DNA of 64,000 nt from Winogradskyella epiphytica (GCF_003217215.1 NZ_QJTD01000001.1:868001-932000); one strand, 5' to 3'. Counted from the stretch's first letter, positions 28,138 through 38,122 are shown. The notes: generated by a model not told the origin, from the sequence alone. Numbers and translations are program-made.

Positions 28138-29499
28138 ATGAAACCTAAACATTACGATATATTTGTTATTGGTAGCGGAATTGCAGGACAAACGGCAGCA
28201 AAAGCTTGTGCGAAAGCTGGATTAAAGGTTGCTATTTCTGATAAGCGTGAATTTGGAGGCACCTGTGCTACACGAGGCTGCGATCCTAAAAAAGTATTAC
28301 TTCAATTTGCCGATTTTTATCAAAAGGCAAAACATTGGAATGGAATAGGAGTTTCAAAATTACCGAAATTAAATTGGGAAGCTGTTCAACAATTCAAATC
28401 CTCTTTCACCGATCCTGTACCTTTATCTACCGAAAAGAACCTCTCAAAATTAGGTGTAGACTTGTATCATCAATCTCCAAGATTTATTAGTGAATCAGAA
28501 GTTATAGTAGAAGGTAAAACTATTTCCGCTGATAAATTTGTTATCGCCACAGGTTTTGTGCCCAGGTCCTTAGATTTTGAAGGTGCTGAACTATTGAAAA
28601 TTAGTGACGATATTCTCAATATGAAAAAAATCCCCAAGTCGGCCCTATTTATTGGGTCAGGTTATGTGGGAATGGAGTTTTGCTATATGCTTTCTACCTT
28701 AGGCTGTAAAGTCACAATGATTGATATTGGCGAACAAGCACTCTCGCAATTCGATTCCTATTTAGTTGAAAAACTGACATCGGTTTTAAAGAATAATGGA
28801 GTAAAATTTATATTCAATGCTCAAGCTTCAAAAGTTGAAAAATTGAACAAAAACTTTTTACTTACTTATAAGTCGAATGGTAAAACTGAAACGATTAAGG
28901 CCAGAAAAGTGTTTAATACTTCAGGTAGAGTTCCGGCAATTCAAAAATTAGATTTAGATAAAGCCAATATAAAGTCCGATAACACCGGAGTTTTAGTTAA
29001 CGATTTTATGCAGAGTGTTAGTCATAAAAACGTATATGCTTGTGGTGACGTTTCAAGTAAATCACTGCCTTTAACACCACTTTCGGGCTTACAAGGCTAT
29101 ATTGCAGGACATAATATTATAAATGGTAATTCTAAAGTATTTACAAATCCATTAGTGCCATCTGTTGTTTTTACTCAGCCGCAATTAGCAACGGTTGGTT
29201 ATTCTGAAGAAGAGGCGAAAAGAAGATATAAGTCGGTCATTGTTTATAAAGGAGATTCCAAAAACTGGTTTAATGCTAAAAAAGAGAATGCTGAAGCTTA
29301 TGCCTATAAAATTATAGTTAATGAGCGAACTCAAAAGATTGTAGGCGCTCATATACTGAGTTCTCAAGCCAATGAAAATATTAACATTTTCGCAATGGCA
29401 ATTAATTCAGGATTAACCGTAGATCAGTTTAAAAAGCAGATTTTTACTTATCCATCATATACCAATGATTTAAAAAGTATGATGAAAGATGACGATTAG
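28138..29499 (+). CDS. Pyridine nucleotide-disulfide oxidoreductase (glutathione-reductase-like)
   Basis: FAD/NAD(P) flavoprotein with a redox disulfide. The frame extends to a TTG at 28108, but ATG 28138 (MKPKHYDIFVIGSG) places the FAD fold at the usual distance from the start. FAD motif VIGSGIAGQTAAKACAKAG, redox pair in GGTCATRGCDPKKVL, NAD(P) fold FIGSGYVGMEF and second FAD motif NVYACGDVSSK are all present. The C-terminal active-site block, normally HPTLSE-like with a catalytic histidine, reads FTYPSYTNDL, so the base is missing. It is therefore not a classic lipoamide dehydrogenase; a different acceptor is likely. 453 residues. The UDG-family gene follows after 3 bases. Confidence 0.85.
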   Translation: MKPKHYDIFVIGSGIAGQTAAKACAKAGLKVAISDKREFGGTCATRGCDPKKVLLQFADFYQKAKHWNGIGVSKLPKLNWEAVQQFKSSFTDPVPLSTEKNLSKLGVDLYHQSPRFISESEVIVEGKTISADKFVIATGFVPRSLDFEGAELLKISDDILNMKKIPKSALFIGSGYVGMEFCYMLSTLGCKVTMIDIGEQALSQFDSYLVEKLTSVLKNNGVKFIFNAQASKVEKLNKNFLLTYKSNGKTETIKARKVFNTSGRVPAIQKLDLDKANIKSDNTGVLVNDFMQSVSHKNVYACGDVSSKSLPLTPLSGLQGYIAGHNIINGNSKVFTNPLVPSVVFTQPQLATVGYSEEEAKRRYKSVIVYKGDSKNWFNAKKENAEAYAYKIIVNERTQKIVGAHILSSQANENINIFAMAINSGLTVDQFKKQIFTYPSYTNDLKSMMKDDD

Positions 29500-29502
29500 A
29501 TT

Positions 29503-30081
29503 ATGAAACAATTGCTTGAACATATTAGTCAATGCACCATTTGTAAAGCACATCTTCCATTAGGCCCAAAACCTGTAGTTACTGCAAATTCCAAATCTAA
29601 AATTGTAATTATTGGTCAGGCGCCAGGAATAAAAGTTCACCAATCTGGAATTCCTTGGGACGATCAAAGTGGAAAACGACTAAGAGAATGGCTGAATGTT
29701 ACTAACGAACAGTTTTACGATACTCGAAACTTTGCCATTATACCAATGGGATTTTGTTATCCAGGTAAAGGGAAATCAGGAGATTTACCACCAAGACCTG
29801 AATGTGCACCACAATGGCACCAGCAATTATTTGATAAGATGCCGAATGTGGAATTGATTCTTTTAGTTGGTGCTTACGCCCAAAACTATTATTTAAAAGA
29901 CAAAGCTAAAAGAACATTAACGGAAACCGTTGGCGACTATCAATCGTATTTACCAAGATATTTTCCTATTCCACATCCTTCACCAACCAATCGTTTTTGG
30001 CGAAGTAAGAATCCATGGTTTGAAGAATTGGTAGTACCTGAGTTGCGGAAGAAAATCGCTAAGGTTTTAAAATTAGAATAA
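29503..30081 (+). CDS. Uracil-DNA glycosylase family protein
   Basis: 192 residues of the UDG superfamily fold. N-terminal CTICKAHLPLG, the first active-site loop VIIGQAPGIKVHQSGIPWDDQSGKRLREWL, and the late motif IPHPSPTNRFW that corresponds to the H-P-S/T-x-x-N loop. The iron-sulfur cysteine set of family 4 is not evident beyond the N-terminal CxxC. Substrate base is not certain, and some members of this subgroup have no proven glycosylase activity. It is co-directional with and 3 bases from the flavoprotein, so probably co-transcribed. Confidence 0.8.
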   Translation: MKQLLEHISQCTICKAHLPLGPKPVVTANSKSKIVIIGQAPGIKVHQSGIPWDDQSGKRLREWLNVTNEQFYDTRNFAIIPMGFCYPGKGKSGDLPPRPECAPQWHQQLFDKMPNVELILLVGAYAQNYYLKDKAKRTLTETVGDYQSYLPRYFPIPHPSPTNRFWRSKNPWFEELVVPELRKKIAKVLKLE

Positions 30082-30106
30082 GGTTCCTTCTTTTATAGAA
30101 AACCGA

Positions 30107-30709
30107 CTAATATTTTGAACCATCATGTTTTCCTACTTCAAAACCGTGTTTTCCTAAGATTTTATTTCCGCTGTCAATAGCGTCTTCTTCAAGTGTAGTT
30201 CCCATAGAATCGTTCCAACGGTTAAGGTATCCAAACAATGAAATTACTCCCAACATTTCTACAATTTCACCTTCATCCCAATGTTGATATAATCGCGCTT
30301 TAATTTCAGCATTTACAGCATTTGGAACTTGTGAAGCAGCCAAACTAAAATCTAATGCCGCACGTTCAGCTTCGGTAAATGCAGGATGAGTTCTATAATC
30401 CCAAATGTTATCTAACTGTTCTTGCTCTGCACCATAACGTTCTGCAGCTCTAATGGCATGTGCTTGGCAATAACGACAACCGGTAGCATTACTACTCACC
30501 CAAGCTATCATACGTTTTAAGGCTGAGGTGACACGACCTTCATTGGCCATAACGGCTTTGTTTAAATTTATAAATGCCTTACTTATTGCTGGTCTGCGTT
30601 GCATGGTTAAGACTGAATTAGGGCAAAAACCAAGTGTTTCATTGAAGAATTCCGCTAGTTCTTTTGTTTCTAAATCGTGTTCCGCAGATAAAGGAGTTAC
30701 TAATGCCAT
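30107..30709 (-). CDS. AhpD-like carboxymuconolactone decarboxylase family protein
   Basis: 200 residues, all-helical CMD fold. The redox motif CRYCQAHAIRAAERYGA gives the CxxC and downstream histidine of AhpD-type peroxidase-related proteins. The C-terminal YLNRWNDSMGTTLEEDA segment is characteristic of the peroxidase-related subgroup. Likely peroxide or organic hydroperoxide handling in the cytosol; the electron donor is unknown. It stands divergent from the dipeptide epimerase gene, with about 70 bases between starts. Confidence 0.84.
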   Translation of the reverse strand: MALVTPLSAEHDLETKELAEFFNETLGFCPNSVLTMQRRPAISKAFINLNKAVMANEGRVTSALKRMIAWVSSNATGCRYCQAHAIRAAERYGAEQEQLDNIWDYRTHPAFTEAERAALDFSLAASQVPNAVNAEIKARLYQHWDEGEIVEMLGVISLFGYLNRWNDSMGTTLEEDAIDSGNKILGKHGFEVGKHDGSKY

Positions 30710-30780
30710 TGTTTTTCTGTATTAGAAGATTATAATCGATAATTTTTTTAAATTTAATGAAATTATCAATCTTTAGTAGC

Positions 30781-31791
30781 ATGAAAATGACTTTAAGGAG
30801 TTTCGATTTGCAATTGAAACACACCTTCACCATCTCAAGAGAATCTCATGACGTTCAACCTTCTTTAATTGTCGAACTCAGTGAAGATGGACATTCTGGT
30901 TTTGGTGAAGCTACTTCTAACCCCTATTATAATATATCAGTAGAAAATATGGTTAATGATTTAGAGTCATTACGAGAGATGATAGAGGGTTTGAATAATG
31001 TTACTCCTGAAGTGTTTTGGACGAAAATGCAGCCACATCTAAAGAATAATATGTTTGCACTTTGTGCTTTAGATTTAGCTTTTAACGATTTATATGCTTC
31101 TAAAAAGAAGAAGAAATTATATGAATTATGGGAGTATAATATTGACAACAATCCCTTAACCGATTATACTATAGGATTGGATACCATTGAAAAGATGGTT
31201 GCTAAAATGAAGGAGTTGCCTTGGCCAATTTATAAAATTAAGCTAGGCACCAAAGAGGATATAAAAATCATTGAAGAACTTCGTAAACATACCGATGCTG
31301 TATTTAGAGTAGATGCGAACTGTGGTTGGACAGCAGAAGAGACTATAAAAAATGCGCCTGCCTTAAAAAAGTTAGGAGTAGAGTTTATAGAACAACCTTT
31401 AAGAGCAGATGATTGGGCAGGCCATAAAGAAGTTTATGAGAAATCAGTATTACCAATTATTGCCGATGAAAGTTGCCAAGTTGAAGCAGATGTAGCTAAA
31501 TGTCATGGTCATTTTCATGGCGTTAATGTTAAGTTGACTAAATGTGGAGGTTTAACGCCAGCAAGACGAATGCTTAACGAGGCGAAAGAACTAGGAATGA
31601 AAACTATGGTAGGTTGTATGACGGAATCTACCGTTGGAATTTCGGCTATTGCACATTTATTACCTTTATTGGATTATGTAGATATGGATGGTGCTTTACT
31701 TTTAGCTAAAGATATTGCAAAAGGTGTTACTATTGAAAACGGAAAAGTTATATATAGCGATGGACTTGGAATAGGTGTTTCTTTAATTTAA
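30781..31791 (+). CDS. Dipeptide epimerase (L-Ala-D/L-Glu epimerase type)
   Basis: Enolase-superfamily enzyme likely epimerising dipeptides such as L-Ala-D-Glu released from murein. The catalytic lysine pair is in YKIKLGTK. Metal ligands are in RVDANCGW, FIEQPL and IADESC, and the opposite lysine is in VNVKLTKCGG. I favour ATG 30781 (MKMTLRSFDLQLKHTFTISR), which puts FTISR at the family distance; the frame is open from ATG 30757, which adds 8 residues. The AONS-like gene follows after 5 bases, so the two share a transcript. Specific dipeptide substrate is inferred. Confidence 0.87.
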   Translation: MKMTLRSFDLQLKHTFTISRESHDVQPSLIVELSEDGHSGFGEATSNPYYNISVENMVNDLESLREMIEGLNNVTPEVFWTKMQPHLKNNMFALCALDLAFNDLYASKKKKKLYELWEYNIDNNPLTDYTIGLDTIEKMVAKMKELPWPIYKIKLGTKEDIKIIEELRKHTDAVFRVDANCGWTAEETIKNAPALKKLGVEFIEQPLRADDWAGHKEVYEKSVLPIIADESCQVEADVAKCHGHFHGVNVKLTKCGGLTPARRMLNEAKELGMKTMVGCMTESTVGISAIAHLLPLLDYVDMDGALLLAKDIAKGVTIENGKVIYSDGLGIGVSLI

Positions 31792-31796
31792 ACTTA

Positions 31797-32825
31797 ATGA
31801 AGGTAGATGCGTTTCCAGACCGAACTATAACTGTTGATGATAAAAACTATCTCTATTTTGGAGGCACAGCTTATTTAGGTTTAGCAACACATAAAGAATT
31901 CCAAAATCACATTATAGAAGGTATAAGGAAATGGGGCGCTTTTTTTGGAAGCTCAAGAAACGCTAATGTTAAACTGTCCATTTACGATATTGCTGAAAGC
32001 GAATTAGCAGAATGGGTAAAAGCAGAAGCTACGGCAACGGTCTCTTCAGGAGCTTTAGCGGGAAAATTAGTGCTAGATTATTTGTCTAAAACATCTTCAT
32101 CATTTTTCCATTATCCTAAAACTCATCCGGCTATTGTTGCAAAGGATAGTTTACCCTTATTTGTGAATGGAAAATTACATCCTAAGCTTACAGATCAACA
32201 CAAGGAACATATTATGATTTCGGCAGATGCAATGTTGGCCCTTGAAGTTTATCCAACCTCATTCAGTTTTTTAGAAACTATTTCAGAGTATAAAACAATA
32301 ACTCTGTTATTAGACGAATCACATTCTATTGGTTTACTAGGAGAGTCCGGTTGTGGAATCTATTCTTCGATTAACTCTGCGCGGTTAAAGCAAAAAATAA
32401 TGGTCAGCTCGTTGAGTAAAGCTTTAGGATTATCTGGTGGATTAATAGCGGGTAATCGTTTAATGATAAATGATATTAAAAATGAATCAGCATTTATCAG
32501 CTCATCAAGTGCAAATCCTGCATATCTACATGCTTTTGTTAAGGGGCATGATATTTATGAGGTTCAGCAAAAGAATCTAAAATCTAATATGGCCTTTCTA
32601 TTCTCTTTACTGAAACCCGAAATTGTAGAAAGTCAAAATGAAGGGTATCCTGTTCTGTATTTTCAAAAAGAAGGGTTTTATAATTCACTTTTAAAGCGAG
32701 GAATAATAATAACAAGTTTTGAATATCCGTCCTATACTTTGCCAATGAATAGAGTTGTTATTACTGCTAATCACACTAAAGAAGATCTTAAAACATTAGC
32801 CTCAGCTCTAAATCAAATGGCATAA
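31797..32825 (+). CDS. AONS-like PLP-dependent aminotransferase class I/II protein
   Basis: 342 residues, alpha-oxoamine synthase-like fold. The PLP lysine is Lys208 in SSLSKALGLSGG, the ring-binding Asp173 and His176 lie in LLDESHSIG, and the N-terminal YFGGTAYLGLATH matches the start of BioF/Kbl proteins. It is 40-60 residues shorter than BioF (about 380-390), and no biotin gene is near. Its place directly after the dipeptide epimerase suggests an amino-acid substrate from peptide recycling, but the reaction is not known. Confidence 0.75.
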   Translation: MKVDAFPDRTITVDDKNYLYFGGTAYLGLATHKEFQNHIIEGIRKWGAFFGSSRNANVKLSIYDIAESELAEWVKAEATATVSSGALAGKLVLDYLSKTSSSFFHYPKTHPAIVAKDSLPLFVNGKLHPKLTDQHKEHIMISADAMLALEVYPTSFSFLETISEYKTITLLLDESHSIGLLGESGCGIYSSINSARLKQKIMVSSLSKALGLSGGLIAGNRLMINDIKNESAFISSSSANPAYLHAFVKGHDIYEVQQKNLKSNMAFLFSLLKPEIVESQNEGYPVLYFQKEGFYNSLLKRGIIITSFEYPSYTLPMNRVVITANHTKEDLKTLASALNQMA

Positions 32826-32852
32826 AAAAAGCCGCGAAGAATCACGGCTTTT
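32824..32852 (-). terminator. Bidirectional terminator between the AONS-like gene and susD
   Basis: An 8-bp stem (32827-32834 with 32845-32852) extended by a 2-bp inner stem. On the minus strand it is followed by a run of seven T, which suits the susD end; on the plus strand only four T follow. Confidence 0.75.
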
Positions 32853-32872
32853 AAAAATTAAGATTATACTTT

Positions 32873-34351
32873 TTATTCATCCCAACCAACTGGCGTTGTA
32901 GGCAATTGTTGATTTGCTAAAACCACATCTTCATTTCTAATTAACTCTGAAGATGGGTATGTTGCTCTTCTAAACCATTCTCCAGCGTAATCTCCTTCAC
33001 TATCATCTTCTTCTCTTATAGTTAAGCCTACAAAGACTTCATCTGAGAAATCATAACGTCTATAGTCTACAAAAGTTTCAGGATTAAGGAAATTATGAAT
33101 GTATTTTTCTTTCATAATATGATTCAACATTAACCCACCTTCACCAACAGCAACAACACCATCGGCTAAGTAGTCTGATCCGTCAACACCGTATTTATTC
33201 ATACTTGCCGAAATTCCTTCCAAATAAGCTTCATAAGCAACAGAAGTAGAACCAACACTAGTTTCATTACCGCCATTTGCTAAAAATGCAGCTTCTGCCT
33301 TTATAAATTGAGCTTCAGCATAAGTGATTAGAACCAATGGAGCGTCAATTCTAGTAAAGTATCCTCCATCAACAAATTGCGCGTTTGCAGAAGTTCCATC
33401 AGGTGCCAAACCGCCTCCACCACTTACAAATCCTTTCCATTCTTCTTCACCACCATTAGTAGCAAAAACAGGAAGACGTGGATCGATGGTTAGGGCGCCA
33501 CTTTGGAACGGGTAATAATCGCCATTCATAGTGCTTACAATTTGGCTTGCGATGTCGTGATAAAAATTACCTGTTGCTCTAGCTAAAATTTCGCCAGAAT
33601 ACCATGGGTTAATATTACGATCATCATAGTGCATTTGAAAATCATCATCATTAGATGTGAATCCGTTATTAATATTATTTAAAACCTCTGTAGCACTAAT
33701 AGAACCATTGCCAACCATACGCAGTTGATAACGCGCTTTTAGTGTATAAGCGGCTCTAAGCCATTGATCTAAATCACCTCTGTAAATTAGGTCTTCATTG
33801 CCTACAAAAATTCCAGAATCGTCAGTGGCTTGAAGGGCTGCAATGGCGTTATCTAATAAGTTGAATATTTCCGCATATATTTCCTCCTGAGTATCAAAAG
33901 CAGGAAATAAATTTTCTTGACCAAGGTTAGCTTGAGAATATGGAATATTATCCCAAGTATCCGTCGCAATTCCTAAATTTATAGCTGTCAAAACATCCGC
34001 TACAGCACCAAAATGAATAGCGTTTTCTGCAGCAGCTTTTTCCTTAATAATCTTTATATTAGGTAACACATAAAGATATATTTGAGACCATAAACCACTG
34101 GCTTGGGTTTCCCCAACAGCGCCTCCTTGTTGACTCACAAAGTTTTGAACATAGTTGCCAAAGGTTAATTCTGCAGAGTATTGGCCTTCCATTGTGCTGT
34201 GAATCACAGGCGCCAAAAGGTCATTCATTCTTAATTGGTCTTCATTTACTGTTCCGGAGGGCGTATTTACTTCGAAATAGTCCTCACTACATGCCGTAGC
34301 GCCTATCATTAAGAGTATTAGAAATAGGCTTTTTGTTATATGTTTTTTCAT
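32873..34351 (-). CDS. SusD/RagB-family outer-membrane lipoprotein
   Basis: Surface lipoprotein that captures ligand for its TonB-dependent partner. Lipobox ending MIGATAC (cysteine 21). The TPR-rich SusD core is seen in YVLPNIKIIKEKAAAENAIHFGAVADVL, DTWDNIPYSQA, and RAAYTLKARYQLRM. It looks closer to the SusD-like_2 branch than to starch SusD. 492 residues. It comes 12 bases after the SusC gene, so the two are one unit. No glycoside hydrolase or peptidase is in the unit, so the ligand cannot be read from context. Confidence 0.92.
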   Translation of the reverse strand: MKKHITKSLFLILLMIGATACSEDYFEVNTPSGTVNEDQLRMNDLLAPVIHSTMEGQYSAELTFGNYVQNFVSQQGGAVGETQASGLWSQIYLYVLPNIKIIKEKAAAENAIHFGAVADVLTAINLGIATDTWDNIPYSQANLGQENLFPAFDTQEEIYAEIFNLLDNAIAALQATDDSGIFVGNEDLIYRGDLDQWLRAAYTLKARYQLRMVGNGSISATEVLNNINNGFTSNDDDFQMHYDDRNINPWYSGEILARATGNFYHDIASQIVSTMNGDYYPFQSGALTIDPRLPVFATNGGEEEWKGFVSGGGGLAPDGTSANAQFVDGGYFTRIDAPLVLITYAEAQFIKAEAAFLANGGNETSVGSTSVAYEAYLEGISASMNKYGVDGSDYLADGVVAVGEGGLMLNHIMKEKYIHNFLNPETFVDYRRYDFSDEVFVGLTIREEDDSEGDYAGEWFRRATYPSSELIRNEDVVLANQQLPTTPVGWDE

Positions 34352-34363
34352 CTTGTCTTTTTT

Positions 34364-37300
34364 TTAAAATCCTATATTAATACCAAATGTGTAACTCTCA
34401 GAGATCGGTGTTCCTAATCCGGTAAAACCATACACATTAGAACCAGCACTATATTGGCTTCCTTCAGGATCAAATCCATCGTAAGGGGTCCATAATAAAA
34501 TATTTTGTGCACTAGCCGAAATAGCTAACTGATCAATTTTAAGTGTTTCTAATATGGTGCCTTTAAAGTTATAAGTTAAACCAATATTTCTAAGCTTTAC
34601 CCATGAAGCATCTTGTACAAGAATTTCTGAAGCTCGGTTAAACTGAGTTGAACTTCTATAGTAATTCTGGTCAATTAATGTTTCAGTTGTGTTTGGAACA
34701 AATCCGCCATTACCATCATCCATAACACCTTCTAATACGGTTGTAACGTCTCTAAACTCGGTGAATTTCGGATTACCATTTCGTATGGAGTTACGTCTTC
34801 CGGCATCATAAATATCTCCGCCTTTTTTCCACTCTAATAAAAAGTTGAATGATAAATTTTTGTAAGACAATGAGTTTCCAATAGAAGCGACGAAATCCGG
34901 GAATGCATTTCCTACCTTTTTACGTTCTGTTAAATCCACTTGTGGTTTACCATCTGCATCAATGTAGCGTTGTCCATTTTCGTATCTCCAAGTCCAACCA
35001 TATAAAGTACCAATTTCATCTCCTTCACGAACTTCAGAAGTTACACCAGCAAATCCTGAATCCGCAAAAACTACTGATTCTATATCGTCTGGTAAATCAA
35101 TTACTTCACCTTTATTGGTAGAATAGTTTAATATAAGTTCCCACCTAACATCGTCTGTTCTAATAATATCAGCACCAATTAATAATTCATGACCAGAGGT
35201 TTTAAAATCTCCAGCATTTCTATTTAAGGCAGATATTCCTGTTGAATGCGCCGTAGCCACATCAAATATTTGATCTTTAATTCTTGTGGTATAATAGGCA
35301 TAATCTACCCGTATCTTATTATCTAAAAACCTTAAATCTGTACCAATTTCAAAAGATTGATTTTTTTCAGGTTTAGTGTTAATATCACCTTCTAGAGTAC
35401 TATATCTAAAACCTCCAGAACCTCCAAAAGGAAAGTCTCCATCAGCCACAAAATATCGACCAGTTCTTCCGAAAACAGGACCTTTACCAACTTCTGCCCA
35501 AGACGTTCTAATCTTAGCAAAATTTAAAAAGTTATTATCGCCGATTAAGTCTTTAATATCATAAGCTAAACTTACAGAAGGATAAAAGAATGATCTGTTT
35601 TCCTTTGGTAATGTTGAAACCCAATCATTTCTTCCTGAAATGGTTAAGAATAGACTATTGTTATAGTCCATTTTAAGTTCACCAAATACACCCACATTTC
35701 GAAGTTGTGTAATACTATTTCCTCCAAACATATTTATAGTATTCGCTATATCATTGACTCCTGGAACATTTAAAGTTTCTCCTCTTAATGATGTGAAGTC
35801 CGTTTTAGAATCTGAAATCTGATTACCTAAGGTTAAAGTAGTTCCAAATTTATCGGACCAATCTTTTTCCATTGTGACTAAGAAGTTAGATTCTAAGCCA
35901 AGAAAATCGATGTCTTGCTCTACGATAAAACCTCCAACCTGCGTACCTACATCTAAATCTGGCGGTACAAATCTATTTCGTTGATCTGAAAAGTTATCAA
36001 CTTGGGCTGAGTATGTTACGTTAAGCCAATCTTTTGGAGCCCAATTAAAAGTCACGTTTCCTACCCAACGATTTACATCGTCTTGAAGATTACTTTTCTC
36101 TAAAAAGTATCTTGGGTTATCTGTGATTCCATTCGTATAGTTACGTTGTGATCCATCAGCATTTTGATAATCATTAATCGGAATAGTTGCAGACCAATAG
36201 GATAATGCACTAAATACGGATTTATCACCACTATTAGCACGTGTTCCTCCAGAATTTGTATATGAAATTGAAGAGTTAATCTTAAACTCAGGTGTCACTT
36301 GGTAACCTCCGTTCACTCTAAAAGAGGTTTTATTGTATTCTGAATTTGGAAGAACACCTTCTTCACTATTATTACCCATAGAAAAGAAATAATCCATTTT
36401 TTCTGTGGCGCCACTAATATTAAAATTAACCTGGGTATTGAAGCCTGTTTTAAATAAATCATAAGGATCGTAGAAACGATCATTAGATAAATCTACCACA
36501 GTACCGTCATCTAAAGTAAAGGAGTCTAAAGCATATTCTGGTCCCCAAGAATAAAAGGTAGTCCCTCCAAATCTTGTAAAACCTGTCTCCGAATCAGGGG
36601 TGTACAATAATCTAGGGGCTCCATTATAACCTTCTCTATATTTAGTTTGTAATTCTGGTGTTGTTCTAATTTCTCTAAAAGTAGAAGATGCTGTTACAGA
36701 AACTTTAGGTTTACCTAACTGTCCTTTTTTCGTTGTAATAATGATAGCACCATTCGCTGCTCTAATACCATATAGAGCTGTTGCAGCTGCTCCTTTTAAA
36801 ATGTTAAAAGATTCAATGTCTTCAGGATTGATATCTGCGGCTCTATTAGTGAATGAAAATTGCTCATTACTTCCCGTAGAGTTTGAACCAGCACTTGGCA
36901 ATACGTTACCTGCAAAAGTGTCATTGTTTAAAGCAATACCATCGACAATTATGAGCGGTTGGTTGTTTCTACTAGGGTCAATAGAGGTTACACCACGTAT
37001 TAAAATATCTACACCTCCACCAGAAGAACCTGAGGTCTGATTAACTTGTAATCCGGCAACGCGTCCTTGTAATGCCGTAATAGCATTTGCTTGACCTGCA
37101 AGTTCTAAGTCTTCAGCTTTTACTTGTGTAATAGAATAACCTAACTCACGAGTTTCTTTTTCAATACCAAAAGCTGTTACAACCACTTGGTCTAACTGAT
37201 TAAGGTCTTCTTCTAAAACAACATCTAGTTTCGTGCCAGTGACTGCCACTTCTTTTGTTTTGAAGCCTAGGTAGGAAATAACTAAAATATTTCCTTGAGA

Positions 37301-37495
37301 TGCTTTAATTTCAAATTCTCCATCAAAATTTGTAGCCGTTCCTTTGGTTGTTGATTTGATGAGAATATTCACTCCAGGCAACGGCATGCCGTTGGTGTCT
37401 TTTACGGTTCCGCTTACTGTTATCTCTTGCGCAGAGAGCGCGAACGAGAAGAGTAAGAAAAAGACCGCAAGAGATTGTACTGCGTTTTTTTTCAT
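34364..37495 (-). CDS. SusC/RagA-family TonB-dependent outer-membrane receptor
   Basis: 1043-residue TonB-dependent channel. Signal peptide (1-22), carboxypeptidase-regulatory-like domain (about 24-105; VSGTVKDTNGMPLPGVNILIKST, with YLGFKTKEV), TonB-box-like DQVVVTAFGIEKE, plug domain (AITALQGRVAGLQVNQTSG, PLIIVDGIALNN), and a 22-strand barrel ending in aromatic residue YTFGINIGF. It has no N-terminal STN domain, so anti-sigma signalling is not indicated. It is transcribed ahead of SusD. The neighbouring dipeptide epimerase hints at peptides as cargo, but that is weak. Confidence 0.94.
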   Translation of the reverse strand: MKKNAVQSLAVFFLLFSFALSAQEITVSGTVKDTNGMPLPGVNILIKSTTKGTATNFDGEFEIKASQGNILVISYLGFKTKEVAVTGTKLDVVLEEDLNQLDQVVVTAFGIEKETRELGYSITQVKAEDLELAGQANAITALQGRVAGLQVNQTSGSSGGGVDILIRGVTSIDPSRNNQPLIIVDGIALNNDTFAGNVLPSAGSNSTGSNEQFSFTNRAADINPEDIESFNILKGAAATALYGIRAANGAIIITTKKGQLGKPKVSVTASSTFREIRTTPELQTKYREGYNGAPRLLYTPDSETGFTRFGGTTFYSWGPEYALDSFTLDDGTVVDLSNDRFYDPYDLFKTGFNTQVNFNISGATEKMDYFFSMGNNSEEGVLPNSEYNKTSFRVNGGYQVTPEFKINSSISYTNSGGTRANSGDKSVFSALSYWSATIPINDYQNADGSQRNYTNGITDNPRYFLEKSNLQDDVNRWVGNVTFNWAPKDWLNVTYSAQVDNFSDQRNRFVPPDLDVGTQVGGFIVEQDIDFLGLESNFLVTMEKDWSDKFGTTLTLGNQISDSKTDFTSLRGETLNVPGVNDIANTINMFGGNSITQLRNVGVFGELKMDYNNSLFLTISGRNDWVSTLPKENRSFFYPSVSLAYDIKDLIGDNNFLNFAKIRTSWAEVGKGPVFGRTGRYFVADGDFPFGGSGGFRYSTLEGDINTKPEKNQSFEIGTDLRFLDNKIRVDYAYYTTRIKDQIFDVATAHSTGISALNRNAGDFKTSGHELLIGADIIRTDDVRWELILNYSTNKGEVIDLPDDIESVVFADSGFAGVTSEVREGDEIGTLYGWTWRYENGQRYIDADGKPQVDLTERKKVGNAFPDFVASIGNSLSYKNLSFNFLLEWKKGGDIYDAGRRNSIRNGNPKFTEFRDVTTVLEGVMDDGNGGFVPNTTETLIDQNYYRSSTQFNRASEILVQDASWVKLRNIGLTYNFKGTILETLKIDQLAISASAQNILLWTPYDGFDPEGSQYSAGSNVYGFTGLGTPISESYTFGINIGF

Positions 37496-37690
37496 AAAAA
37501 AATAATTTTGGTTGGTTTCTCTTACAAGTTATATAAAAAAATCAAATTTTGAAGTTAAATTGCTTTTTATATTAATTCTAAATTCCTGAAACTATATGAG
37601 TCCAGTCATATTTGAACAATAGAAGGACATCGAAATTCTAATTTAATTTAATAATGGTATTTTTGAAAAAGAATCTAAAAAAATAACGAT

Positions 37691-38122
37691 ATGTCACATA
37701 AAATAACAACACAATGGAAGGGTGGATTAACCTTTGAATCAGATAATCCAAGCGGAAAAACTGTAATCATGGATACAGATATTGAAGGACAAAATGAGCG
37801 TTTTGGTTTATCGCCAAAAGCTATGATGTTATCCTCATTAGCAGGCTGTTCTGCTCTTGATGTCATTTCGATTTTAGATAAAATGAAAGTTGATGTCGAA
37901 GATTTTAAAATTGATGTTTCAGGAGAATTAACTGAAGAACATCCCAAGTATTATCACTCGGTAGTTGTAGATTATCATTTCTATGGATCAGATTTAGATG
38001 AAAAAAAATATGAAAGAGCTGTGAACTTATCCATTGAAAAATATTGTGGAGTTATGGAAATGTTTAGACGATTTTCAGAAGTAAAAACAAACATATACTA
38101 CCATACTTCATTGGAAAAATAG
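37691..38122 (+). CDS. OsmC/Ohr family protein
   Basis: 143-residue cytosolic thiol peroxidase-type fold. Two redox cysteines at family positions: Cys53 in SLAGCSALDV and Cys119 in SIEKYCGVMEMF. The N-terminal WKGGLTFESDNPSG is typical for the YhfA-like OsmC subgroup, which is less clearly a peroxidase than Ohr. recJ follows 59 bases downstream on the same strand. Confidence 0.88.
   Translation: MSHKITTQWKGGLTFESDNPSGKTVIMDTDIEGQNERFGLSPKAMMLSSLAGCSALDVISILDKMKVDVEDFKIDVSGELTEEHPKYYHSVVVDYHFYGSDLDEKKYERAVNLSIEKYCGVMEMFRRFSEVKTNIYYHTSLEK

Noticed and set aside
31797..32825. bioF assignment for the AONS-like gene
   Set aside because: The PLP residues fit the superfamily, but the protein is too short for typical BioF and no biotin genes are near.
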